Shown here one piece after another: positions 62,001 through 62,358 of a stretch of 64,000 nucleotides of DNA. The DNA lies in contig CM077115.1 of the NCBI GenBank assembly GCA_039619475.1, positions 238,053,692-238,117,691 on the forward strand. The letters are read 5' to 3'. The position numbers and the translations under genes were made by a program. The DNA is from Icerya purchasi (Eukaryota; Arthropoda; Insecta; Hemiptera; Monophlebidae). Within the stretch, counting starts at the first letter, position 1. Each line of letters starts with the position of its first letter. The notes under the pieces are model-generated. The model worked only from the letters and a program-made list of their open reading frames with translations, ran no database searches and was not told where the DNA came from.

Positions 62001-62358
62001 CCGCGAACTAAAAAAAATCAATCACGCCAACTTTTAAAGAAACGAATAATGAGAAAGAGAAAAATTAAAATAAGATTTAGATATAAAAACAGTTAAATAT
62101 TTTTTACTACCATTGAATCGAAAAAAAAAAAATGAACAAGAAAATATTGCACGAATACTTTTACTAGAAACTGAGAAATAATTTAAAAAATCACCGTAAA
62201 AGAAAAACATAATTTTAAAATTAATTACCGTATGATATGGTAAGATTTTCAGCTTGAACTTGTTTAAAATATGCCAGGCTCGCCATAAATATTTGGAAGA
62301 ACAAAATATTTAATAAACGATTCCTTCCACTTGGTTTAAAGGTTCGTAAATTATTCAT
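3648..62358 (-). CDS. laccase-like multicopper oxidase, 7 exons seen, incomplete
   Basis: The gene runs right to left over about 58.7 kb with seven recognisable coding exons: 62358-62229, 53211-53028, 30055-29855, 22475-22249, 17008-16810, 6604-6417 and 3843-3648. Laccases oxidise phenolic substrates using four copper ions and reduce oxygen to water; insect members are secreted and act in cuticle tanning, gut or saliva. Two of the four copper motifs are visible, both with the HxH histidines kept. The GERYDVV block, TPLTVF block and YWI block of the second cupredoxin domain are also present. All visible splice sites are GT-AG with agreeing phases, except that one exon is missing between 53028 and 30055 (see the exon entries). 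The C-terminus, with the last two copper motifs and a stop, is not seen. Whether it is functional cannot be decided. Confidence 0.85.
3990..4195. repeat. dispersed repeat, copy 1 of 2
   Basis: This stretch closely matches 51640-51845 in the same orientation, with scattered substitutions; both contain TCAATAACATA and AAATCAAAATG. No coding capacity is seen. It directly abuts the Jockey-type LINE on its right. Confidence 0.7.
4205..5160 (+). mobile_element. Jockey-type LINE, 5'-truncated and decayed
   Basis: Plus-strand frames spell the end of a Jockey-clade reverse transcriptase. SVLGPLLYLLYTCD (RT motif B end) is followed by FAYYTAILA in place of the FADDTA catalytic box, so both catalytic aspartates are lost. 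Next come a KYLGMYLD block, an ALWGCTKK block and a C-terminal DLGVKPVSEVIKDFA block. At least two frameshifts separate the pieces, at about 4480 and 4610. A short 3' UTR ends in an A-rich tail near 5138-5160. It is dead, 5'-truncated and antisense to the laccase gene. Confidence 0.8.
5235..5460 (-). pseudogene. unrecognised coding remnant
   Basis: Two overlapping minus-strand frames look protein-like. One, from a Met near 5451, starts MDKKSNEGSAV and has an A-run frameshift candidate at about 5395. The other gives a charged helix-like RDAIRIERSEIRASDASKE followed by a stretch ending LYEAGIAD and a stop. The pattern resembles the basic repeats near the N-terminus of some transposon proteins, but I do not recognise the family. 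It may be noise. Confidence 0.25.
5461..6416. other. intronic sequence, nothing recognised
   Basis: AT-rich sequence with short poly-A and poly-T runs between two laccase exons. I see no gene or repeat structure. Confidence 0.5.
6417..6604 (-). CDS. laccase exon (GERYDVV...YWI)
   Basis: Acceptor read as ..TTGGTTAG, donor CCG|GTTAGT. The first two bases complete a Gly codon from the previous exon, giving GERYDVVINA, followed by GSYWIQVKGM and QLAILQYLNPDGSE. GERYD and YWI are near-invariant in the second cupredoxin domain of insect laccases. The exon ends in phase 0 after QKP, in register with the exon at 3843. Confidence 0.92.
7400..9120 (+). mobile_element. RTE-type LINE remnant, internally deleted, with nested LINE-X
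   Basis: From 7407 on, the sequence follows the 5' leader of the RTE copy at 32.9 kb base for base with many changes, including GGGCTTAG, the TCCGGCGCC-type block and the CGGAAAA motif. Coding pieces then resume in the RT: AQFGFKGDLGTRKAI, CICFIDY, NNIRYANDTALIA, and after a nested insertion a thumb/C-terminal stretch to about 9115. The endonuclease and part of the RT palm are deleted. Several stops are present and the catalytic box reads YAND. This copy keeps the aspartate of motif A (FIDY) that the 35.1 kb copy has lost. Confidence 0.75.
8431..8764 (+). mobile_element. LINE-X 3' fragment nested in the RTE remnant
   Basis: This fragment interrupts the RTE reading just after its KTNLL block. 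It encodes the LINE-X C-terminus, with a TCDANHVLFECP zinc-knuckle-like motif, then ERATLYSNLLRLGLPTPYS and a short 3' UTR. A tail like those of the other copies (TTGGGTAAATTTCACTGTTG) leads into a run of 13 C. RTE sequence resumes immediately after the C run, so this insertion is younger than the RTE copy. Confidence 0.75.
9237..10542 (-). mobile_element. piggyBac-family element, deletion derivative
   Basis: A 1306-bp element flanked on both sides by TTAA (9233-9236 and 10543-10546), the signature piggyBac duplication. Ends are CACTGCAGGCGGGG on the left and, reverse-complemented, CCCTGCAAGCGGGG on the right. A CTCACAGACTTTT motif occurs near both ends in direct orientation, as subterminal repeats. 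Inside, on the minus strand, is the C-terminal part of a piggyBac transposase. The N-terminal half is missing, so the copy cannot move itself. Confidence 0.9.
9540..10330 (-). pseudogene. piggyBac transposase, C-terminal fragment
   Basis: Reads NLTCDN, then a TGA, then FTSMNLVEKLL, AYVGTVKKNKRELP, a frame change near 9905 and a TRRWPWAMVIFYSMMNLA block. The usual Cys-rich C-terminal tail follows (KKCKKFVC..CLSC). The Asp in CDN corresponds to one of the catalytic aspartates of the piggyBac family. The TGA at about 10267 lies where family members have an aromatic residue, often Trp, so a TGG-to-TGA change is likely. A roughly 118-residue open frame (10249-9893) and a 65-residue frame (9905-9708) make up most of it. 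The 5' half is deleted. Confidence 0.85.
10922..12411 (-). mobile_element. hAT-family element, decayed
   Basis: About 1.49 kb bounded by matching ATAATAAT octamers (10914-10921 and 12412-12419). The ends begin CA and share GGATT and TCA in corresponding positions. Eight-base duplications and CA ends are typical of hAT elements, but the flanks are low-complexity AAT repeats, so the duplication is weak evidence alone. A minus-strand hAT dimerisation domain lies inside (separate entry). A GCCGCTGTGGGCT motif occurs near both ends. Confidence 0.7.
11165..11420 (-). pseudogene. hAT transposase C-terminal dimerisation domain
   Basis: The minus-strand reading gives FPNLDIAFRIYLSLF, one stop, then CSAERSFPAMKRIQIFF, RSTMSQ and LNDLSILFIEEQL, ending with a stop near 11159. 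ERSF, RSTM and the following LSI helix are the hallmark of the hAT C-terminal dimerisation domain, especially in ZMYM1-like transposases. Upstream sequence to 12.3 kb is too decayed to read continuously. Confidence 0.8.
12708..13154. mobile_element. non-autonomous inverted-repeat element (about 450 bp)
   Basis: The two ends are inverted copies sharing ATATTAATTACAA, GTAATTCTTAGGCTACCC and ATGTCCCA..AATTTTATGTAA, extending inward to an ATAGGATTTTTG block. A 13-bp ATGTCCCA unit is duplicated in the left arm. The centre contains CACAGCCCCTTGCGAGGC and no coding frame. The target duplication is unclear because the inverted repeat may include flanking AT sequence. Confidence 0.65.
13155..13699. 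other. no gene recognised
   Basis: Low-complexity ATACATAC repeats at the left, then about 250 bp of more balanced composition (13200-13490) without a convincing frame or repeat partner in the window. Confidence 0.4.
13700..14598 (+). mobile_element. LINE-X fragment: RNase H domain to 3' tail
   Basis: The plus strand carries a decayed RNase H domain. An LSALQAISFLL helix leads to GIFGNEAADSLARAA (about 13985-14030), the conserved end of non-LTR RNase H domains. After a frameshift come RMRFGHSLLPSARFRFS, TCDADHVFFQC and ERSALYSYLLKLGLPTPY. The 3' tail reads TTGACGAGCCCAAAAAAAAG. This is the longest continuous LINE-X copy in the window and defines the family. Confidence 0.8.
14599..15750. other. 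intronic sequence, nothing recognised
   Basis: AT-rich sequence between a LINE-X copy and a hairpin element, with no coding or repeat structure that I can support. Confidence 0.4.
15751..15932. mobile_element. hairpin MITE-like palindrome
   Basis: Two roughly 80-bp arms (15751-15830 and 15851-15932) are near-perfect reverse complements around a 20-bp loop. Shared arm sequence includes TGTAAGGACATTTTCAGTTT and AAAATAAGTGACGG, with only a few mismatches. The transcript would form a long hairpin. There is no coding content. Confidence 0.85.
15945..16700 (+). mobile_element. LINE-X fragment, strongly decayed
   Basis: The plus strand still shows the RNase H end as FSGIEVNDLADWPARLASS (about 16360-16430), followed by a pyrimidine-rich stretch resembling the coding and 3' UTR region of the other LINE-X copies. 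Frames are broken throughout and no clear tail was found. Confidence 0.55.
16810..17008 (-). CDS. laccase exon (TPLTVF...TDGQP)
   Basis: Acceptor ..CTTATTTAG, phase 0; donor ..TCTG|GTAAAT, phase 1. It encodes KDGINTNTPLTVFKVRQG, then KRYRFRIVAGVNLTPPTTM, ENHTMLLIATDGQPIVPVEI and SLMFFSG. TPLxVFxVxxGxRYRFR and the H-x-L-x-x-I-A-x-DG block are characteristic of the second cupredoxin domain of insect laccases. Both phases fit the neighbouring exons at 22249 and 6604. Confidence 0.92.
17009..18100. other. intronic sequence, nothing recognised
   Basis: AT-rich intron between laccase exons; I see no coding or repeat structure. Confidence 0.4.
18110..18483. repeat. degenerate short-period repeats with a tandem duplication
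   Basis: A phrase like AAAATGxGGTxxTTTTT recurs about every 30-40 bases from 18150 to 18400, strongly degenerate. At the right end a block starting TTGTTAATTAGAGTTTTTTA is duplicated in tandem at about 18399-18445 and 18446-18483; the two copies differ by one short insertion. Confidence 0.5.
19219..19642 (+). mobile_element. LINE-X 3' fragment
   Basis: Encodes the same C-terminal block as the 8.4 kb copy, with CDPDHIMFGCSSLVTDQTAFY and SSLLQTGIHTLH, broken by a frameshift near 19365. The 3' UTR ends AGACGAACCCCCC followed by an A-rich tail to about 19640. Plus strand. Confidence 0.75.
20167..20586 (+). CDS. Penelope ORF C-terminus with GIY-YIG endonuclease
   Basis: An open frame of 139 codons after a TAA at 20164-20166, ending in TAA at 20584-20586, without an initiating ATG at its start. 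It begins with a GLNVAFKTKNNL block, as seen just before the nuclease in Penelope proteins. Then come SGIYKINCTDCEKSYIGQTG (GIY and YIG with a CxxC between), CRYKEHIKAFNN, STYAEHLIKNKHK, TVTILATYH and NIAENYYINKY. The GIY-YIG nuclease nicks target DNA during insertion. The reverse transcriptase that should precede it is absent through 5' truncation. The frame has no internal stop, which agrees with a young copy. Confidence 0.88.
   Translation, partial: FKKQGLNVAFKTKNNLKYKINTLNLKNNNIYENSGIYKINCTDCEKSYIGQTGRKINCRYKEHIKAFNNNEIEKSTYAEHLIKNKHKPNSIENTVTILATYHKGNNMNIAENYYINKYKNNILNDQTPNNNNPLFNIKI
20735..20790 (+). ncRNA. hammerhead-ribozyme-like motif in the Penelope 3' region
   Basis: CTGATGA at 20747-20753 is followed by a short GGG..CCC stem with a TTAT-containing loop and then GATAACG. 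Hammerhead cores read CTGANGA, stem II, GAAA; here the second box is altered (GATAA). Penelope-like elements are known to carry hammerhead motifs in their terminal regions, so position supports the call. Self-cleavage is doubtful because of the core change. Confidence 0.45.
21335..21465. repeat. 51-bp minisatellite, about three units
   Basis: ACCAAATATTGACTGTTGAT, ACTAAATACTAACTCCTAAT and ACTAAATATTCACTACTGAT recur at spacings of about 50-52 bases with related sequence between. Degenerate and non-coding. Confidence 0.55.
21480..22248. other. intronic sequence, nothing recognised
   Basis: AT-rich intron immediately 3' (in gene sense) of the laccase exon at 22249-22475; no further structure seen. 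Confidence 0.4.
22249..22475 (-). CDS. laccase exon (end of second copper motif, DGIQGPLIVR)
   Basis: Acceptor ..GGTGTATAG, donor GAG|GTACCT, phase 0. The first two bases complete the codon begun in the previous exon and give FLQMMDGIQGPLIVR directly after HSHS. Then follow YDYDLFSHTIFIQDW, a W-PGYNKFLP stretch and PDSYLINGHGSYE, the 'D-W' and 'LINGxGxY' blocks of insect laccases. Length 227 = 2 + 75 x 3, so phases are exact. Confidence 0.92.
22476..24010. other. intronic sequence, nothing recognised
   Basis: AT-rich. I looked for coding or inverted structures and found none I can support. Confidence 0.4.
24015..25235 (+). mobile_element. Jockey-type LINE, 5'-truncated, decayed
   Basis: The RT reads GIIPDYQFGFRPRHATVEQV, VLLDVS then a stop then AFSGM (motif A), VSQGPILGSMLFLVYSYDLP (motif B), FAYSTAQFA in place of FADDTA, AKYQGMWLDRRLT, and a C-terminal DLNVPEVSKAIKNYSE. 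Stops and frameshifts are frequent. The catalytic box is altered as in the 4.2 kb copy. The element ends in A-rich sequence near 25210-25235. Plus strand, antisense to the laccase gene. Confidence 0.8.
25236..26040. other. intronic sequence, nothing recognised
   Basis: AT-rich, with A-rich tracts next to the LINE tail; no gene or repeat recognised. Confidence 0.4.
26053..26222 (-). mobile_element. LINE-X 3' end, minus-strand copy
   Basis: The poly-T at 26053-26073 is the reverse complement of a LINE-X A-tail. Read on the minus strand it matches the 3' UTR of the 19.5 kb copy, sharing CCTTCTCCTTCTGTTGT, CAGGCTCTTGATTC-like and GCTATCTCTGATCGT blocks and GTAGACGAACCC just before the tail. Only the last 170 bases or so remain. 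Confidence 0.75.
26598..26930 (-). mobile_element. LINE-X 3' end, second minus-strand copy
   Basis: The poly-T at 26598-26607 is followed by the reverse complement of the LINE-X tail: minus strand TTTTTTGACGTGCTCAAAAA preceded by GTTTCTGAGCGGAGGTCC. The inner boundary is uncertain; the clear match ends near 26720. Confidence 0.55.
27040..27870. repeat. about 280-bp tandem repeat, three degenerate units
   Basis: The phrase AGGCCCTCxxGGCxCCAAAA starts units at about 27107, 27369 and 27662, spacings 262 and 293. It is followed each time by a CATTTTTTTT/TGCCAC-like block, a TTCATTTCCTTAA-type block, an AAAATGACGTG/GAGAACTTC block and AAATATGxGCATxCC. The units are diverged from each other by eye at roughly a quarter of positions. 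No coding frame runs through the array. Confidence 0.75.
28092..29437 (-). mobile_element. DD41D (rosa-like) mariner element, apparently complete
   Basis: A 1346-bp element with roughly 33-bp terminal inverted repeats. Both ends share GCCAAAAGAACATCCCGAAT and then TTTAAA, differing at about three positions. The right flank is TA; the left flank reads CA, a likely mutated TA. An uninterrupted 369-codon transposase lies between on the minus strand. Near-identical ends plus an open frame make this the best candidate for a recently active DNA transposon in the window. Confidence 0.9.
28196..29305 (-). CDS. mariner-superfamily transposase, DD41D
   Basis: 369 residues, full length for the family, no internal stop. 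An N-terminal helix-turn-helix (residues about 8-60, the domain found in many insect Tc/mariner proteins) is followed by a basic linker and a second HTH (about 85-120). Catalytic residues are visible: D in LVFFSDEAHFDLNG, D in WFQQDGATPH, and D in SPDLTPTDFYLWG. I count 41 residues between the second and third Asp, which fits the DD41D (rosa) group rather than DD34D mariner or DD34E Tc1. The start is the first Met of MMSWMRKQRSF; the second or third Met is also possible. It catalyses cut-and-paste transposition into TA. Confidence 0.9.
   Translation of the reverse strand: MMSWMRKQRSFVVEYFVKNGESVIAVQRAFKKQFDLKRHDNPPDRKSILKWVKNFREYGSVVAINHQGRRRSSRTPTNIEKVRVALSRSPRRSVRRQASALKIPRTSLRRIIRNHLNMHPYKIQLTQELIPTDKPRRLEFCNKFLDMLEEEDVDLDLVFFSDEAHFDLNGNVNKQNMRYYATENPRIIHPVPLHSPRITVWCAVSAKAIIGPYFFEEDGANVTVNGDRYIQMLNEFFLPELRRKRIALSKTWFQQDGATPHIRNDVLRLLREKFQDRLISRNCELFWPLRSPDLTPTDFYLWGYLKSKMYEGKAATTDEMKLAIQKEIAAIKKPTLKKVMHNFEERLQQCKNQNGDYSYGVLFKTNSVQ
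29855..30055 (-). CDS. laccase exon (copper motifs 1 and 2)
   Basis: Acceptor ..CATGCTTAG, donor TCGT|GTAAGT, phase 1. It needs one base from the previous exon to give GDRLVMDIVNKMP, then VALHSHGMYHF, SPYYDGVPHVTQCSIDQ, TFRYDYQIDTIG and TMFYHSHS. The two HxH pairs are the first and second copper motifs. In nearly all laccases the first reads HWHG and the second WHxH; here Trp is replaced by Ser and Tyr respectively. The copper-binding histidines themselves are kept. Confidence 0.93.
30430..30955 (+). mobile_element. LINE-X 3' fragment
   Basis: The plus strand has the CATAGTCTGCTCCCGGGTTC start (GHSLLPGSR-type), then a broken version of the HVLFECP motif (ILFECSFISSERAIFYFNLL) and SLGLPLLTVPSTF. 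A 3' UTR ends TTGGGTGAATGTCCCGTACT and GACGTGCCCAT before an A-rich tail near 30935-30952. Several frameshifts. Confidence 0.75.
31128..32893 (-). mobile_element. I-like LINE, 3' part (split by RTE insertion)
   Basis: Minus strand, in order: YGFRLGRS, AVFFDFKKAFDNIW (motif A), GVPQGSVLSPTLFNIAIND (motif B), SLLFADDLCIF (catalytic box intact), a frameshift near 32400, then a VKYFGMTFDSKLTW block and SKMDYGAPAYASANI. From 31767 the reading jumps into the last part of an RNase H domain (AHCGIQSFENSES), so most of that domain is deleted. The C-terminal Cys/His region follows (TVEHLLIKCPVYEYYRK). A short 3' UTR ends in TAA/A-rich sequence near 31130. The part 5' of 32893 resumes beyond the RTE at 36206. 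Confidence 0.85.
31767..32390 (-). pseudogene. I-like LINE RT thumb and downstream region
   Basis: A 207-residue open frame starting in the connection after the catalytic box. It contains a KCDRIVNLTVNNN block, VKYFGMTFDSKLTWKAHI, LLMLYRTLVRSKMDYGAPAY and a TIHHTALRLATGAFRTSPI block typical of I/Jockey polymerases. It is out of frame with the upstream RT motifs at 32408-32680. It is a fragment of one polymerase, not a separate gene. Confidence 0.8.
33394..34119 (+). pseudogene. RTE endonuclease domain
   Basis: A 241-residue open frame with an apurinic-like endonuclease: LGISEHHWPG, a VYFPTADPKYDEE block, IIMGDFNAKIGEG, GPFGLGHPNERGDRLFEFC, RRLYTWESPSS, NQIDYIII and GSDHNPVVARF. These are the motifs of RTE/BovB-type endonucleases, whose role is to nick the target. 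The frame breaks in a seven-A run near 34090: continuing one base over gives an open reading into the next frame, so ORF and RT were once one protein. Confidence 0.85.
34161..35564 (+). pseudogene. RTE reverse transcriptase
   Basis: 467 residues. A basic linker region is followed by KAVGPDGIPIDIIKLL, GEIPQEWLESTFITLPK, YRMISLMSHLLKILLRI, CQFGFRQGYGIREAL, CFLGYEKAFDRVKHDHL, GVGQGCILSPLLFNLYAD and NNIRYADDTVLLADS. The YADD box is intact. In motif A the usual FxDYEKAFD reads FLGYEKAFD, so the metal-binding Asp is Gly. The sister copy at 8.07 kb keeps FIDY, supporting a mutation in this copy. The frame ends early; the C-terminal part continues in another frame from about 35580 to 36155. Confidence 0.88.
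35575..36155 (+). pseudogene. RTE polymerase C-terminal region
   Basis: This continues the RT after a frameshift near 35560. A QINGKNIEEVKQFKYLG block leads into LTDQSLSLRIRQNFIKCYI, YPILKYGVEAMTYTERT, MWLYRRVLKISW and RTRYFGHIIRGQ-like text, ending RGRGRRRISWTRNVRQW. This basic tail is standard for RTE polymerases. It is not a separate gene. Confidence 0.8.
36206..36375 (-). mobile_element. I-like LINE, 5' piece (continuation beyond the RTE)
   Basis: Minus strand: FPQMAHLK, a stop, then RNAIIIPLLKTNKNPTLLDS and YKPISLNISSM, followed by KVLDKIIDGRLL. This is the RT finger region (IIPxxKxxKxPxxxxSYRPISL) that should directly precede YGFRLGRS at 32880. It joins the 31.1-32.9 kb piece into one element once the RTE is removed. 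The 5' truncation point is about 36375. Confidence 0.8.
36376..37320. other. no gene recognised
   Basis: AT-rich intron sequence between the I-like LINE and a microsatellite; nothing I can support. Confidence 0.4.
37327..37402. repeat. TA/TG microsatellite
   Basis: Runs of TA flank TGTGTG and GTGTGGG units over about 75 bases. Confidence 0.8.
37505..37578 (+). mobile_element. LINE-X extreme 3' tail
   Basis: Only the last bases of LINE-X are present: TTGGGTAAGTTCCACTGTTG, then GACGTGTCC and an A-rich tail. They match the tails at 8.73 and 30.9 kb. Severe 5' truncation. Confidence 0.65.
38380..38612 (+). mobile_element. LINE-X 3' fragment, decayed
   Basis: Starts in an ERSCFY-like block equivalent to ERATLYS in other copies, passes through pyrimidine-rich 3' UTR with GCGATCGTATTAAAATTTAG, and ends GTCAATGTCCTCGATAG before an A-rich tail. 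Confidence 0.55.
38613..40540. other. intronic sequence with CA/GA-rich spot
   Basis: Mostly AT-rich. A short CA repeat at 39708-39730 is followed by GA-rich sequence to about 39770. No supported gene. Confidence 0.4.
40550..41255 (+). mobile_element. LINE-X fragment, decayed
   Basis: A plus-strand RNase H end is readable as EHPGVERNGLADDL (about 40690-40735). A pyrimidine-rich coding and UTR region follows, and an A-rich tail at 41228-41250 preceded by GCGAACTC. Frames are badly broken. Confidence 0.55.
41256..44788. other. long intronic stretch, no gene supported
   Basis: Part of the intron between the laccase exons at 53.0 and 30.1 kb, where one coding exon is expected. A sub-region at 41640-42130 has more balanced composition, and 43270-43470 has a frame with a SIGDSVIGQFGGEVC-like stretch. 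Neither has splice sites or motifs I can defend. A 23-base or longer A run lies near 43237. Confidence 0.4.
44789..44938. repeat. TA microsatellite and 9-bp minisatellite
   Basis: TA runs for about 65 bases (44789-44854). At 44902-44936 the unit CGACTAATT is repeated about four times in perfect tandem. Confidence 0.9.
45141..45231 (+). promoter_or_regulatory. candidate RNA polymerase II promoter
   Basis: ATTGG at 45141 and CCAAT at 45166 lie upstream of TATTTATACT (45198-45207). An arthropod-type initiator CCAGTCA has its A at 45227, 29 bases from the start of the TATA box. Spacing is textbook. The surrounding block (about 45000-45950) is clearly more GC-rich than its neighbours and has no long frame. 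It could be a solo LTR or the promoter of an unannotated transcript. It is antisense to the laccase gene. Confidence 0.45.
45548..45670. repeat. imperfect 73-bp tandem duplication in the GC-richer block
   Basis: TTCGACTTCCAGTCGATTAG..GGGCAGCATC recurs as TTCAACTTCCAGTCATCTAG..AAGCAGCATC about 73 bases later. CTGCAGAT and TGCTCGGC motifs are also duplicated nearby. Confidence 0.5.
46933..47010 (+). repeat. subterminal 15-bp motif array, left end
   Basis: Four to five copies of a motif close to TCTTTCGGGCGTGAA follow each other at 15-base steps, ending in TCGTTTGGGCGGTAG. The right terminus (50545-50630, minus strand) has a matching array of about six. Such arrays often bind the transposase. 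Confidence 0.75.
47207..47496. mobile_element. 290-bp hAT-type MITE nested in the left arm
   Basis: The ends are CACGGGCGTCGCCAG and, reverse-complemented, CAAGGGCGTCGCCAG. An exact 8-bp duplication CATACATA flanks it (47199-47206 and 47497-47504). The right arm of the host element has an uninterrupted version of the site. The interior is C- and G-run rich at both ends and AT-rich in the middle, without a frame. Confidence 0.9.
48795..48925 (+). repeat. central 16-bp motif array
   Basis: CGATTCGGTCACGACA, CGTTTCGGCCCCAACA and CGATTCGGCCTCGTTA follow in tandem with flanking partial units. The units resemble the 15-bp motif at the termini of the same element (core TTCGG). A 36-base stretch just before it (TTTTTTATAATCTTTTTATA core) also occurs at about 48430. 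Confidence 0.65.
50335..50489 (-). mobile_element. LINE-X 3' fragment nested in the right arm
   Basis: This interrupts the right arm exactly where the left arm reads continuously from GTTATCATTTG-type sequence. Minus strand: TTTCGTCTTTCTCTAATTG, GTTCTTGGTTGACGAGCCCA and an A-rich tail, like the tail of the 14.5 kb LINE-X copy. It is therefore younger than the inverted-arm element. Confidence 0.7.
50645..51480. other. no gene recognised
   Basis: AT-rich intron sequence; nothing I can support. Confidence 0.4.
51493..51893. mobile_element. possible hAT-like non-autonomous element containing repeat copy 2
   Basis: 51640-51845 matches 3990-4195 in direct orientation. The right boundary, reverse-complemented, starts CAGGGCTGTGCC, a common hAT-type terminus; the left side starts TAGGGGGCCCC. 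No clear 8-bp duplication was found, so the boundaries are tentative. Confidence 0.4.
51894..52520 (+). mobile_element. LINE-X fragment, RNase H region, decayed
   Basis: Aligns by eye with the 59.2 and 13.7 kb copies. It has a CATATCTTTTAATAATCTCTC-like connection region, then ILTDGLRDHRDGVKIV (RNase H start, TDG) near 52040-52090, and a stretch parallel to 13760-13900. The tail is not clear. Confidence 0.55.
53028..53211 (-). CDS. laccase exon (N-terminal Cys-rich region)
   Basis: Acceptor ..TTCTGCGCAG, donor CC|GTAAGT, phase 2. After completing a Gly codon it reads AYKFTSSQNLDEYLQPND, then LCARNCTKYPEQRICYYKF and DFEEYHAMGP. The C-x3-C...ICYYxFxxExYxxMGPaC arrangement is the Cys-rich region ahead of the first cupredoxin domain in insect laccases. 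The phase-2 end does not fit the exon at 30055, which needs a one-base donor end, so an exon lies between. Confidence 0.85.
53258..53294. repeat. TTA microsatellite
   Basis: About twelve perfect TTA units just 5' (gene sense) of the laccase exon. Confidence 0.9.
53980..54165 (+). mobile_element. tRNA-derived SINE with target duplication
   Basis: Positions 53983-54055 are 73 bases with a 7-bp acceptor-like stem (CCGTCGC / GCGACGG), an A box TAGCCTAGTGGC and a B box GGTTCGATTCC, the RNA polymerase III promoter. The anticodon loop lacks the conserved T33 and the stem is poor, so it is not a working tRNA. A tRNA-unrelated body ends near ATGCTAGGCC and an A-rich tail. Flanks AAATAGTCAATA (53968-53979) and AAATAGTGAATA (54166-54177) are a 12-bp duplication with one mismatch. 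Confidence 0.85.
54178..55587. other. intronic sequence, nothing recognised
   Basis: AT-rich, with no supported gene or repeat. Confidence 0.4.
55588..56860 (+). mobile_element. DD34D mariner element
   Basis: 1273 bp, flanked by TA on both sides (55586-55587, 56861-56862). The ends share GGTTGATCAATAAGT and then ACCCGTGTT in inverted orientation; the left end has a 2-base GT insertion relative to the right. A single mariner transposase frame fills the interior with one internal stop. Size and structure are those of a full-length mariner. Confidence 0.92.
55770..56953 (+). pseudogene. mariner transposase, one internal stop and lost terminator
   Basis: Starts MEKEQYRSVIRFLFLHGKT, an HTH domain, and reads MTTMR, a TAA (about 55893-55895), then WFNEFKRGRT..GRPSD. 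The rest is open. Catalytic Asps lie in STVDETWIHYY, HHDNAPAHSS and YSPDLAPCDF; I count 34 residues between the second and third, so DD34D. The WVPRLLT linker motif is present. At the 3' end GGDYVEK-type sequence would normally stop, but one extra A in an A-run shifts the TGA out of frame and the reading runs through the terminal repeat to 56953. Two small lesions therefore separate it from a full frame. Confidence 0.88.
56880..57240 (-). pseudogene. second mariner transposase, C-terminal fragment
   Basis: Minus strand: NPHTSKLTAELLQKHNIEVL, THRSYSPEVASSYFKLF (altered SPDLAPSDF box), a frameshift, then ALRGVQFKINWEAANACENF and IKRVPKTEFSENF. It is a different, older mariner lineage from its left neighbour, lying head-on to it. 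The plus-strand mariner ends about 20 bases away, so it may have landed in or beside this remnant. Confidence 0.7.
57782..58288. mobile_element. 507-bp non-autonomous element with about 130-bp TIRs
   Basis: Inverted ends of about 130 bp (57782-57913 and 58157-58288) share GAGTCTAGCCGCTTG, CGGAGAAAAAATGGAGG, AAAAGGCTG, AAGTGACGTCATT and TTGCTAGCGCGCT. The 240-bp AT-rich centre includes poly-A and has no frame. The target duplication is not evident. Confidence 0.85.
58289..59189. other. intronic sequence with AAT microsatellites
   Basis: TAA/AAT repeats at 58799-58820 and 58963-59005; otherwise AT-rich with no gene. Confidence 0.5.
59190..59535 (+). mobile_element. LINE-X fragment (start of RNase H domain)
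   Basis: Plus-strand reading NSLLPSHVTIFIDDSRRTGS (about 59455-59515) corresponds to the first RNase H motif (FTDGS, here IDDS). The preceding 200 bases align with the 51.9 kb copy. It ends without a tail, so it is truncated at both ends. Confidence 0.55.
59572..59725. repeat. 154-bp direct repeat, copy 1
   Basis: Matches 60305-60458 in the same orientation. Shared landmarks include CTAGACACG, AGCGTGTCAAGCCA, GTTCAAGCC, AAAAAAGAA and AAACACATGAAATT, with scattered substitutions. Confidence 0.75.
59726..60304. other. unrecognised spacer between direct repeats
   Basis: A/G-rich sequence of about 580 bp on the plus strand, with short frames only. It may be the inside of the element whose ends are the direct repeats, but no motif supports that. 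Confidence 0.3.
60305..60458. repeat. 154-bp direct repeat, copy 2
   Basis: Second copy of the 59572-59725 repeat, followed by non-coding sequence including AACACCCACTTCTAGGTGAC near 60580. Confidence 0.75.
60770..61170 (+). mobile_element. LINE 3' end, family unclear
   Basis: A short plus-strand frame has LRSMLDKAYYKIDDYLND, resembling the 'KxxYSVxEYLND' end of non-LTR polymerases. It is followed by a 3' UTR with CTTGCCACTTCTTCCCCTCA and a tail of TTTGAATTTGTGAATTTG. Family assignment is uncertain. Confidence 0.4.
61201..61955. mobile_element. 755-bp fold-back element with about 310-bp arms
   Basis: The left arm (61201 to about 61515) and right arm (about 61640 to 61955) are reverse complements at most positions. 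Shared outside-in: TCCCATCAAAAACATTAATT, AATATTAAGAATATGCGT, AGAATTGAGATCTAA, GAAATTTATTTATAAGAA and GATAAATTCTAAC. Only about 125 bp separate the arms. No frame is present. The outer edges do not give a clear target duplication. Confidence 0.88.
61956..62228. other. start of laccase intron 1
   Basis: AT-rich intron sequence next to the donor of the first visible coding exon; nothing else seen. Confidence 0.5.
62229..62358 (-). CDS. laccase first visible coding exon (signal peptide)
   Basis: Reads MNNLRTFKPSGRNRLLNILF, then FQIFMASLAYFKQVQAEN, ending with one base before a GGTAAT donor (phase 1), which exactly fits the acceptor at 53211. RLLNILFFQIFMASLAYF is a hydrophobic core followed by QVQA, a plausible signal-peptidase site, so the protein is probably secreted. 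An in-frame Met lies further upstream (62448) but would place a basic, less signal-like stretch first; the inner Met is preferred. Assignment to this gene rests on strand, phase and signal peptide, since this region is not conserved in laccases. Confidence 0.6.
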
